Assembly: GCA_002336105.1 (NCBI GenBank)
Contig: DDEQ01000049.1
Span: forward strand, 627 to 49,818
Source: Chthonomonas sp. UBA1950
GTDB lineage: Bacteria; Armatimonadota; Fimbriimonadia; Fimbriimonadales; Fimbriimonadaceae
Direction of reading: 5' to 3'
Length of the DNA: 49,192 nucleotides
Under the pieces are notes generated by a model that searched no databases, was not told the origin of the DNA, and saw only the letters and a list, made by a program, of their open reading frames with translations. Positions within the stretch are counted from its first letter, which is position 1. The number at the start of each line of letters is the position of its first letter. A program made the translations under genes and the position numbers. Positions 31,372-40,085 of this stretch are shown here, piece by piece.

Positions 31372-32651
31372 GCAGCTGCCTCAAGAACGGGCATAGATTG
31401 CCGTTCGTATCGAAGTCTAGAAATCCAAAACCAAGCGTAAGCGCAACCAACCGTGTTGATCGAAACAATGACAAGGCTCCCAATGCCTTCTCTCAAATCA
31501 ACAGCAGACATGATAGAGAAGAAGACAATTACGAAAAAGAGATCTCGCTGCTTCGAAGCGTAATTTCGAACTCTAGAACCAATTGCGCCAAAAAGGAATA
31601 GGTTTAAGATGGCTCCCAAGACACCGAACTGACCGAACCCTTCGCCCCAAGCCGTATAGGTCCAAACATTGATGTCGCCATTTGGAGAGGTTTGACTGCC
31701 TTCGAGCTTTTGGGTCCAGCGGTTACTAAATGATGTGAGCGGTTTGTTCGACCAGACAGCGCGTGGAACCGCTGTCAATGGCAGATACAGATAGGTCAAA
31801 CCGTACTCATAGTCGATCTTGCTACTTTCTTTCGCGTCCCAAAGCTTGACAACCGGTTGCAGTAGGTAGCTAGGCGCTAGAACGGTCGAAGCCTTAGTTA
31901 CTCCTTCTCTGTCGAGCTTAGAAACCCCGTCAATACCTCCGCCACGAACCATATTCAGCACAGCAAGGAGGACGACAAGTGGCAATATAAGGGAAGCTAA
32001 TGCGATAGGATGCAGCCTTCGACGGTTGTAGTGCCAATAGAAGATTGGGAATGACAGCAAGACAGCGAACTGAAATCGGGTCGTGAAGATGCAGTACAAA
32101 GAGAAAAACAGAAGGAAATAGAGCTTTCCGGCAAGTTTGTATTGCTTGAGCCTAATCGCTTTCGATAATCCCATCATGATGCCCACTTGACCGGTCATCC
32201 AGATGTTATTGAACAGCGCACCGATCCCATTGTTTGCATTATCAGCAGCAGCGAACATGCGTGAACCAAGCAGCCAAGGAATAACCCCACCAGCGACACC
32301 AGCATTCTGCCGAACAATAAGTGCCGCAGCGCCAAGCGAAACCGCAATAGCGATTTTAAGGACGCGGTCGCTAATCTCCAACTGCATAACGGGTTGGGTA
32401 TCGTTTTCAGCACTGGCCCGAAGGTGGAGGCCGGCGTAAAGGGCAATTTGTCCTCCCCACATCATCCAGCCAAAGTCTCCAAAGCCTTCCATCATCGGTC
32501 GAGCAGAGTCATCGATTACCGAGCCGATGACCACGATGATGAAGATGACCAGGTCTAGAAGGGTTTCGGTGGCGAGTGGATCGAACTTGCCAAGACGGTA
32601 TTTCACCCAAACTTGGTGAGCAATAATCGAAGCAAGAACGACCCAAATCAT
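31368..32651 (-). CDS. Wzy-type polysaccharide polymerase (multi-pass)
   Basis: A 427-aa integral membrane protein with about ten to eleven helices, for instance IWVVLASIIAHQVW, LLDLVIFIIVVIG, LIVRQNAG..., YFLLFFSLYCIF and LIVSINTVGCAYAWFWI. The large loop (LDREGVTKASTVLAPSYLLQPVVKLWDAKESSKIDYEYGLTYLYLPLTAVPRAVWSNKPLTSF) fits the oligosaccharide repeat-unit polymerase group, with DYEYG...P.avWSNKP. In a Wzx/Wzy pathway it joins flipped repeat units. Wzy sequences are weakly conserved, so the call depends on topology and position. The start codon ATG immediately follows the TAA of the preceding gene. Confidence 0.78.
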   Translation of the reverse strand: MIWVVLASIIAHQVWVKYRLGKFDPLATETLLDLVIFIIVVIGSVIDDSARPMMEGFGDFGWMMWGGQIALYAGLHLRASAENDTQPVMQLEISDRVLKIAIAVSLGAAALIVRQNAGVAGGVIPWLLGSRMFAAADNANNGIGALFNNIWMTGQVGIMMGLSKAIRLKQYKLAGKLYFLLFFSLYCIFTTRFQFAVLLSFPIFYWHYNRRRLHPIALASLILPLVVLLAVLNMVRGGGIDGVSKLDREGVTKASTVLAPSYLLQPVVKLWDAKESSKIDYEYGLTYLYLPLTAVPRAVWSNKPLTSFSNRWTQKLEGSQTSPNGDINVWTYTAWGEGFGQFGVLGAILNLFLFGAIGSRVRNYASKQRDLFFVIVFFSIMSAVDLREGIGSLVIVSINTVGCAYAWFWISRLRYERQSMPVLEAAA

Positions 32652-33878
32652 TTAAGCGGCACTCCTCAGAACGTCCGCAAAGTGACGCGCTAAAGTGTGG
32701 GCCTCATAGGCTTTCAGAAGATTTGAGTCTTTCCGGGTGGCTGCTTCTTTTGCAATGGCGCCAAAGTTGTCTCCGATCTCTTTCATACAGATCGAGATCT
32801 GCTTTGGATCGTTGTCACAAATCATGACTCCGGCAAACTGCGACAGAAGTTGTGCTGCGGGATCTTCCTCAACTGTTCTTTGAGCAAGGTAAAGAATCGG
32901 CTTGCTAGACCCAAGGCAAACGAAAACTTTGCCAGGAATCTGAAGCCCACCTTTGTTTCCAACGATGATGAGCAGGTCAGCATTTTGCGTGGCTGCTTCG
33001 GCTTCGTCATAGGAGACTCGTTCTTTGAAAACGACGTTTGTTGCACCAAGACGCTCTACCTCTTGCTCGAAAGATGAGCTGTGGTCGCCAATGATTTGCA
33101 GATCCCATTGATTCTGAAGTTTGCTTGTGGCTTGAATCGTTGGAATAAGATTTCGGTTCCCAACAAAAGCTGCGCCAATGTGAGCCGCCGTAAGCTGTCG
33201 GTTCTTTTTGCGAATGGTTTTCGGAGCATTAACTGCGACGTATCCATAAGGTAAGACTGTCGTGGGCGGTAAATCTCGCCCGAGGAACTTACAGTAGATC
33301 TGCTCGGTTGCCGTCGTCGTGAAAACGAGGTGCTTTGCCTTAGGCACAATCGCTTTCTCAAGGAAATAGGAAACCGGACTAACGAGTGGGCGATGCGTGC
33401 GATCAATCATATGCCACGGATCACCAAAATCTGCCACCCACGGAATATCGAATTCGCGCGATAATTTGCAGGCTGCAATGTGCGCAGTAGCGCTACCTGA
33501 GGCGGATACGATCAGGTCAAATGATTCTGCGGCAAGGAGTTTGCGGCCTCGCCGGACAGCTGAGTGTTGCCACCCTGCTTGGATATCTGGAATTGCCAAT
33601 CGATAATAGAGGTTTTTGAATACCCAAAGCGCTCTTGATCCTAGCTTGTTTTGAATAGCCTTACACCAGCGCTCGTACCGGATCGGTTCGGTCATTACGG
33701 TCACGCTGTTCGAAGGTATCAAACCTTCGAACCCAGCGCTTGAATTCGTTTCAGAACTTGGAGTCAGAAATGTCCACTCCCAATCTGGCGCGGTTAATCC
33801 TTGCAGCAGATACAGCGAACGTATCGCTTGTGAGTCTGCATTAGGGGGAAGGCTCGTACTGATGAAGAGAACTTTCAT
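32652..33878 (-). CDS. GT-B type glycosyltransferase
   Basis: A 408-aa protein with VLFISTSLPPNADSQAIRSLYLLQGL at the N-terminus and a C-terminal nucleotide-sugar domain (FVGNRNLIPTIQATSKLQ, LQIIGDHSSSFEQEVERLGATNVVF, NADLLIIVGNKGGLQIPGKVFVCLGSSKPILYLA). This is the layout of GT4-like enzymes of the exopolysaccharide type that act on membrane-bound acceptors. The classical EX7E is not evident, so it is a divergent member. It overlaps the preceding GT gene by four bases. Confidence 0.8.
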   Translation of the reverse strand: MKVLFISTSLPPNADSQAIRSLYLLQGLTAPDWEWTFLTPSSETNSSAGFEGLIPSNSVTVMTEPIRYERWCKAIQNKLGSRALWVFKNLYYRLAIPDIQAGWQHSAVRRGRKLLAAESFDLIVSASGSATAHIAACKLSREFDIPWVADFGDPWHMIDRTHRPLVSPVSYFLEKAIVPKAKHLVFTTTATEQIYCKFLGRDLPPTTVLPYGYVAVNAPKTIRKKNRQLTAAHIGAAFVGNRNLIPTIQATSKLQNQWDLQIIGDHSSSFEQEVERLGATNVVFKERVSYDEAEAATQNADLLIIVGNKGGLQIPGKVFVCLGSSKPILYLAQRTVEEDPAAQLLSQFAGVMICDNDPKQISICMKEIGDNFGAIAKEAATRKDSNLLKAYEAHTLARHFADVLRSAA

Positions 33879-35119
33879 GCTGCTAACCTCTCATACAGAT
33901 CGATAAGCTCTTGACTATGAGCTTGCCAAGAGTGCTTCTTTGCGTAAGTCTTTGCTGCCTTTTGAAGACGCTCTCGTTCTTTCGGGTTTTTGATCAGCAG
34001 GTCGAGAGCCGTTGCCAAGGATCGCTGGTTGTCTGGTTCGACCAGCATCACCTGGTCCTGTAGGTCACAGTTGTTTTCGACCGCCGAAGCTATGACGGCT
34101 TTGCCAGAAGACAACGCTTGATGAACCGGACCACTTGGCCCCCAAGTTGAGTTGTACGCAGCGACTACGATGTCTGAAGCTGTGAAAATGGACTTCCACT
34201 GCTGGTCGCCGATGAAACCGATCTTGAGGTCAACATGATCACGGTGCTTTAGGTTCTGCCATTGCTCGGTGAGCTCTTGAGCATAGGCTTTGCCATCACT
34301 CCTCAGAGCGTTTCCACCGATGACAAAATGTGCCTCCGGGTGTTGGTCGACAATCTCATCTACACAACTCAGTAGGTGATGGAATCCTTTGATCCTTTCC
34401 ATGAACCCAAGGGCTACGATTAGGATCTTGCCTTCTAACTGTAATTCTTGTTTCGCTCGATCAGTTTTAGTCTTCGTTAGCGTCAATGGATCACAAGGAT
34501 GGATTTCGGCGGTCCAAGCTTTCGGGTGAAGGTCGAGCCGTGAAACGGTACGGACTGGGCTTTGCGGTTCGTCCCCGCAGGATAAAATCCTGAGGACTGA
34601 AACCGATTTCGCGACCTTTTTGTACAGTCGCTTCGTGTAACTGACTAGGCCTTTATCAAGTGGTGTAATCAGGTGATGCAGCCGCGCGGTGTTTAGAATC
34701 TCATCATCGGAAGCAAACGAATGAACCGTTGACACCACCGGAAGACCTTTTCGTTTCAGCTTTTTGGCTAGCTCAATACTCGCTTCTGGACCGATGATGC
34801 CACCGTATCTGGGCTTGACGACCGACATAAAGTGAACGACATCTGGTCGTAACTGAACGATCTCTCCGGCTAGTCGAACCATTGATTTTGCCTTGGCGGC
34901 TCGGTTGCCGATGCCAGTTCTCGGGCGAACGTGGAGGTTTGGCAAATCGTTCCAATCGTCCATCGAGTTGTCTTCGATATGGCTGAAGACGGTGATGTCG
35001 ATTGACTCAGGACATGCAGCCGCCAATGTTCGAAGCAGCTTCGAGTTATAGTCTGCGTCCCCCGACTTTGTGGGTGCAAAAGGACCGACGACTACTAGCT
35101 TTAGTGTTCGGTCTAGCAA
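33875..35119 (-). CDS. Glycosyltransferase family 4
   Basis: A 414-aa GT-B transferase: VVVGPFAPTKSGDADYNSKLLRTLA, VVHFMSVVKPRYGG, VALGFMERIKGFHHLLSCV, FVIGGNALRSDGKAYAQEL, and YNSTWGPSGPVHQALSSGKAVIASAVENN as the donor-site segment. TTG 35119 is chosen because GGGAGGGG stands just before it at Shine-Dalgarno spacing; GTG 35131 would add four residues and has no such site. The gene overlaps the epimerase stop by 7 bases and the next gene by four. Confidence 0.85.
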   Translation of the reverse strand: MLDRTLKLVVVGPFAPTKSGDADYNSKLLRTLAAACPESIDITVFSHIEDNSMDDWNDLPNLHVRPRTGIGNRAAKAKSMVRLAGEIVQLRPDVVHFMSVVKPRYGGIIGPEASIELAKKLKRKGLPVVSTVHSFASDDEILNTARLHHLITPLDKGLVSYTKRLYKKVAKSVSVLRILSCGDEPQSPVRTVSRLDLHPKAWTAEIHPCDPLTLTKTKTDRAKQELQLEGKILIVALGFMERIKGFHHLLSCVDEIVDQHPEAHFVIGGNALRSDGKAYAQELTEQWQNLKHRDHVDLKIGFIGDQQWKSIFTASDIVVAAYNSTWGPSGPVHQALSSGKAVIASAVENNCDLQDQVMLVEPDNQRSLATALDLLIKNPKERERLQKAAKTYAKKHSWQAHSQELIDLYERLAA

Positions 35120-36030
35120 ATCCCCTCCCACTTCAGCAGGCCCTCGAGACCCTCACGAATACCAATCGCAGGCATCCAGTCAAGCATTTGTTTGGTCTTG
35201 CTCATGTCGCCATGCTGAATTGGCTTGTCAGATTTCCTAAATCGATTTGGATCGACTTCAACGCAGATTCGTCGATCTGTGATCTCGGACATTGTTCCGA
35301 TCAGTTCTCTGACGGTGCAACAGTTGCCGCTTGTCAGGTTTGCGATCCTAAGCCCTTCGGGCGGATTCTGAGCAAACAAGATGAACCCTCTAGCCGCGTC
35401 TGAAACGTGGATATAGTCGCGTTTTGTGTCAATGTTGCCAAGATGGATCGTATCGCTCTTTCGAAGCTGACTGATGATCTCCGGGATGATGTGCGCGTTT
35501 GTTTCTCGTGGGCCGAATACGTTAAACAATCGCACTGCTGTGACTGGTTGGCCGGTTGACTCGACATGATATCTTGCAAGTTGTTCGCAGAACAGCTTGC
35601 TATGCCCGTACATATCTACGGGTTCAACAAGGTGATCTTCTGTCAAAGAGTCATCGGAGTTTGCGTACACTGCACCACTGCTGGCGATGACGACTGACTT
35701 TGCTCCACAAGCCTCTGCTGCCTTTAAGATGCTCTGGGTACCGGCTACGTTGACTCGTAAAGTCCGCTCAGGCTCAGCATTGCACTCCGGGATGTAGTGG
35801 ATAGCCGCAAGGTGAATGATGCTATCCGGCCGGAAATCTCTGAAGCTGGCGGTTTGATCTTCGACTGAAATGTCGGTATCAACAACCGGAACATTTGCTA
35901 TGTCTGCGATTCGTTTCGCGATTCGGTTACGGTTATCGACGATCAGAACTTCATGATTCTCATTTCGAAGTTGACGGACAACTTCGTTACCAACGAAACC
36001 TAAACCACCGGTGACAATGTATCTTCCCAT
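35113..36030 (-). CDS. NAD-dependent sugar-nucleotide epimerase/dehydratase
   Basis: An extended SDR of 305 aa. GGLGFVG (8-14) binds NAD, VVDNRNR ends beta-2, HLAA at 73-76, Ser117/118 in IASSGAVY, and the catalytic Tyr141/Lys145 in YGHSK. FNVFGPRE and the C-terminal GLEGLLKWE are as in UDP-glucose 4-epimerase-like enzymes. It would make a nucleotide sugar for the repeat unit. It shares one base with the flippase stop. Exact substrate unknown. Confidence 0.9.
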   Translation of the reverse strand: MGRYIVTGGLGFVGNEVVRQLRNENHEVLIVDNRNRIAKRIADIANVPVVDTDISVEDQTASFRDFRPDSIIHLAAIHYIPECNAEPERTLRVNVAGTQSILKAAEACGAKSVVIASSGAVYANSDDSLTEDHLVEPVDMYGHSKLFCEQLARYHVESTGQPVTAVRLFNVFGPRETNAHIIPEIISQLRKSDTIHLGNIDTKRDYIHVSDAARGFILFAQNPPEGLRIANLTSGNCCTVRELIGTMSEITDRRICVEVDPNRFRKSDKPIQHGDMSKTKQMLDWMPAIGIREGLEGLLKWEGIC

Positions 36031-37331
36031 TAAGCGTGTTGCTCCTGAAGGTGACTAGACTTGACGATTCGTAGAGCCGCCAAGCAAATAACAGAATGAA
36101 AAAAGTAGGAGATCGCAAACGTTGATGCCAGACCAAATGCCCCAAGCGACCTCAGTAGAAAGAGCGTACAGATAAACAGCACTGCCCAAATTAGGTTGAG
36201 TAGTACAGTTAGCCATATCTTGCCGAGGCTCATCAGCACGTAACCTGCTGCACCTGCAACGCTCGCGAAAACGGCATAGGCGCAAAGAACAATCAGGGAT
36301 TTTCGCGCCTCGCTGAATGTGTCTCCATAAGCACTTAATAGCTGTGAAGACAAACACATGACGAAGAAAGCTGGCACTGCCGAGACAACGAGCGATACCC
36401 TCAGATATTTCCTAGCTGTCTCCCAAAGTTCGGTCCACTGTTTGCATCCGACATAGCTTGACAACTGAGAAAGGAAAGGCTGCAACAGAATCCCGGGGAG
36501 AAACATCAGGAAGGCGCCCCAGTTGTTCGCAGCTGAGAAAAGGCCCATTTCGCTTTGGCCGTTTTGTGCAGAAAAAATAACAGCTGGTCCAGCCCAGAGG
36601 GTAAGCCCACCGATTACGGAACCCACAAGAGCTGGCAGGGAAGCCGACCAAAGCAAAGAAATCTCAGATCTGCAGCCTCTGTAGTTTGGAAAACACTTGT
36701 ATTGTTCGATCGAACAATTTATCCGCCAGAAGGTGAAGGCAATCGCGGTTAGGGAAACCGTGAAAAGCCCAACTACAGCGCCACCCAGCCCAGAAGTATG
36801 AGCTAAAACCGGAACAGCAATGAACGTGACGGCACCCTTGATAACATTGATCTTGGCGATCCAGGCGAAATCACCTAAGCCAGCCAAAACTCCATACTGG
36901 GCACCATTCACTGCCGAAACAAACATCACCGCTACGCCGAGAGTGATCAGGTTGGAGGCTTCTCGGTTCCCGAAGATTGGGCTAAATAGGGTCGCAATGA
37001 CTAGTGCCGCCATCGAAACGAATATCGACATCAAATAGGTCAGGATGTTGGTCAGTGCGATTATTCGGCCTGCACGAGCGGGGTCACTGTCGCGATATCG
37101 AGCGATGAACGTTGTTGCAGTAATTCCGATTGCGGGGGCGGCAAATACCGTAAGGGAAGCGATAGTCGTTTGGATGAATCCAAACTCACCGAAGAGGTTT
37201 TTTCCAAGAATCCGCGCGGTCAAGATGGATGCGAAGAGCGCAAAACCCTGCGATGAGGCAGCCCCAAAAGCGGACCAAAGCACGTTTGCAGACAAACGAC
37301 TCTGCACACCGAATCTTCGCGCGGCGATCAC
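36030..37331 (-). CDS. Polysaccharide flippase (Wzx-type, MOP family)
   Basis: A 433-aa integral membrane protein with 12-14 predicted helices. The start LSANVLWSAFGAASSQGFALFASILTARILGKNLFGEFGF is the classical MOP/Wzx entry (loss-of-helix break then GxxxFGxFG). It moves lipid-linked repeat units across the inner membrane. GTG 37331 directly follows the TAA of the wzz gene. One base overlaps the epimerase start. Confidence 0.9.
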   Translation of the reverse strand: MIAARRFGVQSRLSANVLWSAFGAASSQGFALFASILTARILGKNLFGEFGFIQTTIASLTVFAAPAIGITATTFIARYRDSDPARAGRIIALTNILTYLMSIFVSMAALVIATLFSPIFGNREASNLITLGVAVMFVSAVNGAQYGVLAGLGDFAWIAKINVIKGAVTFIAVPVLAHTSGLGGAVVGLFTVSLTAIAFTFWRINCSIEQYKCFPNYRGCRSEISLLWSASLPALVGSVIGGLTLWAGPAVIFSAQNGQSEMGLFSAANNWGAFLMFLPGILLQPFLSQLSSYVGCKQWTELWETARKYLRVSLVVSAVPAFFVMCLSSQLLSAYGDTFSEARKSLIVLCAYAVFASVAGAAGYVLMSLGKIWLTVLLNLIWAVLFICTLFLLRSLGAFGLASTFAISYFFHSVICLAALRIVKSSHLQEQHA

Positions 37332-38585
37332 TTACCCAGACTTCCTTCTCGATCCGAGGGACAGTCCACAAAGAACGCCAGCAAAACTTCCGAGAATGGA
37401 CGCCGTTCCTGCTTGTTTGTTGATTGGCTTGTCGAATATGTAGGGTTGAACCAGCAAGCTCCACTTTGCGTCGTCGATTTCAGACGCGATTCTTGCGTCT
37501 TCGAACCGTTGCCTTATTTGTCCGTAAACTTTTGTCGCGACGTCTAGCTGGTTCAACAGTCGTTGTAAACCAACAGCTTCGCTCGGGGCTGCTTTGGCTA
37601 ACGTCGTAGCTCGTTCGAGTGACCATTTGGTTGCCGCCTGTTCGGCTATCAGGCTTGCAATAGTCGGATCACTGCCTGTATTGACCTCGTGAGAAGCAGT
37701 CTGAACAGCCTTTTTGAACTCATCGACCGTTGTTTCATACTTGCGCTTAAGCATCGCTAGTTTCGGGTTTTCCGGCCCTAGTTCTCGCTCTGCACTACGC
37801 CACTCAAGTTCGGCACTTTCAATCTCTGATTTCCACTTCTCTGTTCTGGTTACCGATGTTGGGATCGTAAATGCGGAGTTGCTTGCGAGCGCAGCCTTCT
37901 TTGCTTGGTCAATTTTTGCAGTGATCTCGCCGTACTTAAAGGTAAGTTCCTCTACTCGTTGAGAGCTTGCGCCTGTTGAGTAGGGCTTTGAAGCATCGGG
38001 CATACTCTTCGTCGTCGCCTGATACGCAATAACCTTCTGATCGAGTTGATCGATCAAGCTTTCTTGCTGTTCGAGAGCCTCTTTGATTGTATTTGCTTGC
38101 CTCGCTGCCATCGAGACGTTGACGTCTCGGTTAGTTAGCTGGAGAACGTTGATAGCCTCTTGAACCATCGTCAGTGCTCGCTGACTATTCTTATCGTCGG
38201 CATGTACGATGATCTGGTTTGTCTGGACGACTGGTTCAGTCTTGAACGCCGATTCGACTGCAGTTTGGTTGAGTCCCACTTTTTCACAGATCGGCTGAGT
38301 GACTCGGCGGCTAACTAGGATGCCGTTGATCACATCAAGCGGTGAAGCACTCTTCGTAAACAAGCTGCCTGAGCTAGATACCGAAGTCATACTTGAACCT
38401 GGGGGCGGTGTGAGTGGAAGCAAAATAACTGCTTGGGCTCGATAAACTGGCTGCTGAACATACACGTATCCGTAACCTGCCGAGCCACCGAGCAGGGTGC
38501 ATAGACCAACAATCTTCCATCGGTTTATCAGCGTCGCTACGGTCGGAGCAATGTTGATCGTTGGGATTTCGTTAGTCATGCTCAT
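37332..38585 (-). CDS. Wzz-type chain-length determinant, no kinase domain
   Basis: A 417-aa polysaccharide co-polymerase. Helix 1 is WKIVGLCTLLGGSAGYGYVYV (about 24-44), followed by QPVYRAQAVILLPL, the Wzz domain start. Long coiled-coil helices fill about 130-340 (QANTIKEALEQQESLIDQLDQKVIAYQ; EWRSAERELGPENPKLAMLKRKYETTVDEF). Helix 2 is ASILGSFAGVLCGLSLGS near the end. No Walker A/BY-kinase domain is fused, and none is nearby, so chain length here is probably not controlled by tyrosine autokinase. ATG 38585 overlaps the GNAT stop by four bases (ATGA), so it is used rather than the earlier open start. Confidence 0.87.
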   Translation of the reverse strand: MSMTNEIPTINIAPTVATLINRWKIVGLCTLLGGSAGYGYVYVQQPVYRAQAVILLPLTPPPGSSMTSVSSSGSLFTKSASPLDVINGILVSRRVTQPICEKVGLNQTAVESAFKTEPVVQTNQIIVHADDKNSQRALTMVQEAINVLQLTNRDVNVSMAARQANTIKEALEQQESLIDQLDQKVIAYQATTKSMPDASKPYSTGASSQRVEELTFKYGEITAKIDQAKKAALASNSAFTIPTSVTRTEKWKSEIESAELEWRSAERELGPENPKLAMLKRKYETTVDEFKKAVQTASHEVNTGSDPTIASLIAEQAATKWSLERATTLAKAAPSEAVGLQRLLNQLDVATKVYGQIRQRFEDARIASEIDDAKWSLLVQPYIFDKPINKQAGTASILGSFAGVLCGLSLGSRRKSG

Positions 38586-39478
38586 GGTTTTATTCCTTTG
38601 GTTTTTCGTAAAGTTAATTCCGACCAAGCAGGCATAAACCCACAGGAGATGTAGAGCCTTTGAGCAGGAATATTTGAAGCCTGGGTACCGACCGCTAAGC
38701 AGTCGAAGTTATTTTGGAAAGCCCAATCACTAGCGGCAGAAACGAGTTGTTTGCCAATGCCTTGGCCGCGAGCCGCGGAATCTACTACGATCAATCCGAT
38801 CGAAGCCAGTTTCATACCAGTGGTTCGTTGCAGTTGCGTATCGCTTTGCAGGGTTACAAAACCGGCTAGCTGGCCGCACTGTTTGATCCCAAGAACTCCC
38901 AATCCGACTTTTCTATTGATCGCGTTCCTCGTCCATTCCGAGTAGGCACATTTGACCGGTGCAGCTACCAATACAGGATCTGTTATGTATCGCCCATCTA
39001 CAAATGAAGCCGCTGCAAGCGAACATGCTTCGTTTGCGTCGCTCGACGTCAATTCGATAACTTGAGTTTCATAGCGCGAAGGCACCTGACAATAAGTTAG
39101 GAGGGATTCGATCTGTCGAAATCCGTTATCTTGCAACGCAATAGTAGTATTGATATTTGATGACTCGATACGAGTCATCAAATATTCACAATTGGCTCTC
39201 TCCATCCAATCCTCTACTTCGGCAAAAAATGAAAAATCCTGAGGGAATTGCTGGGTAGATCGCAAATGAAGTTGCCGACAATTCCTTCCCGTCACCTCAG
39301 AGTCCCAAACAAGGGGCGTCGCAACAGCTTCGCTATGCAAACCCTGGAAGCTCTTCGCTCCTTGAGACTGTTGTAATCGTTGCCACCGATCTCTCGCGAA
39401 AGACTCGATTGCTTCGGGGGTGAGCCAATTTCGTAGCCGAGGATCGCTAAATGGAATCTGATCTTGCTGGACGGTCAT
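38582..39478 (-). CDS. GNAT-family acyltransferase of the polysaccharide operon
   Basis: A 298-aa protein whose C-terminal half is a GNAT domain: VGLGVLGIKQCGQLAGFVTLQ, IGLIVVDSAARGQGIGKQLVSAASDWAF (acetyl-CoA loop R/QGxGIG), LAVGTQASNIPAQRLYISCGFMP. The N-terminal half is less conserved and similar in layout to WecD-type enzymes that acetylate nucleotide amino-sugars. Combined with the DegT gene of the same operon it suggests an N-acylated amino-sugar. It overlaps the sugar transferase gene upstream and the wzz gene downstream by four bases each. Confidence 0.85.
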   Translation of the reverse strand: MTVQQDQIPFSDPRLRNWLTPEAIESFARDRWQRLQQSQGAKSFQGLHSEAVATPLVWDSEVTGRNCRQLHLRSTQQFPQDFSFFAEVEDWMERANCEYLMTRIESSNINTTIALQDNGFRQIESLLTYCQVPSRYETQVIELTSSDANEACSLAAASFVDGRYITDPVLVAAPVKCAYSEWTRNAINRKVGLGVLGIKQCGQLAGFVTLQSDTQLQRTTGMKLASIGLIVVDSAARGQGIGKQLVSAASDWAFQNNFDCLAVGTQASNIPAQRLYISCGFMPAWSELTLRKTKGIKP

Positions 39479-40083
39479 CTTTGCAGTTCTGCCTTCTGAT
39501 GAACGCCGCTCGATAGAAGCACATAAGGAATAGTCTTGAGTAGGATCGCGAAATCCAGCCTAATGGATTGTCGCTCGACATACTCCACATCAATTCGCTT
39601 GCGCTCTTCCCATGAGATCGTGTTTCGTCCGCTTATTTGGGCGAGACCGGTCATTCCGGGCTTGACAAGGAGCTTTCTTTCTTCAATTTCTGTATAGAGT
39701 GCTCGTTGATCGACTAGATCCGGACGTGGTCCAACCAACGACATGCTGCCGAGAACGACATTGATGAGTTGTGGAAGTTCGTCGATACTGGTCTTTCGAA
39801 TGAACTTACCGATGGCAGTGACACGCGAATCGGAGGCTCCGGTAAACACCGAGCCATCAGCATTTCGAACATCCGGTCCTCCCGGGCGCATGGATCGGAA
39901 TTTATAGATCTGAAACGGAGTGCCATTTTTGCCAAGACGGCCCTGTCGAAAGAAGACTGGACCCGGCGAGGTGATCTTGATTAACGCTGCAACCACCGCC
40001 AACATCGGGGATAAGATTGCAAGTGCAAGAGTTGCCACCAGAATGTCGAATATTCTTTTTGTGAGATTTGCGCACTGGCTCAT
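39475..40083 (-). CDS. Initiating undecaprenyl-phosphate sugar transferase
   Basis: A 202-aa membrane-anchored enzyme of the bacterial sugar transferase family (WcaJ/PglC-like). One N-terminal helix (LTKRIFDILVATLALAILSPMLAVVAALI), then GPVFFRQGRLGKNGTPFQIYKFRSM, KTSIDELPQLINVVLGSMSLVGPRPDLVDQ and VKPGMTGLAQISGRN. It transfers a sugar-1-phosphate to undecaprenyl phosphate, starting the repeat unit. It is the small soluble-core form, lacking the multi-helix domain of long WcaJ types. Two bases separate it from the export gene. Confidence 0.93.
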   Translation of the reverse strand: MSQCANLTKRIFDILVATLALAILSPMLAVVAALIKITSPGPVFFRQGRLGKNGTPFQIYKFRSMRPGGPDVRNADGSVFTGASDSRVTAIGKFIRKTSIDELPQLINVVLGSMSLVGPRPDLVDQRALYTEIEERKLLVKPGMTGLAQISGRNTISWEERKRIDVEYVERQSIRLDFAILLKTIPYVLLSSGVHQKAELQR

Positions 40084-40085
40084 TT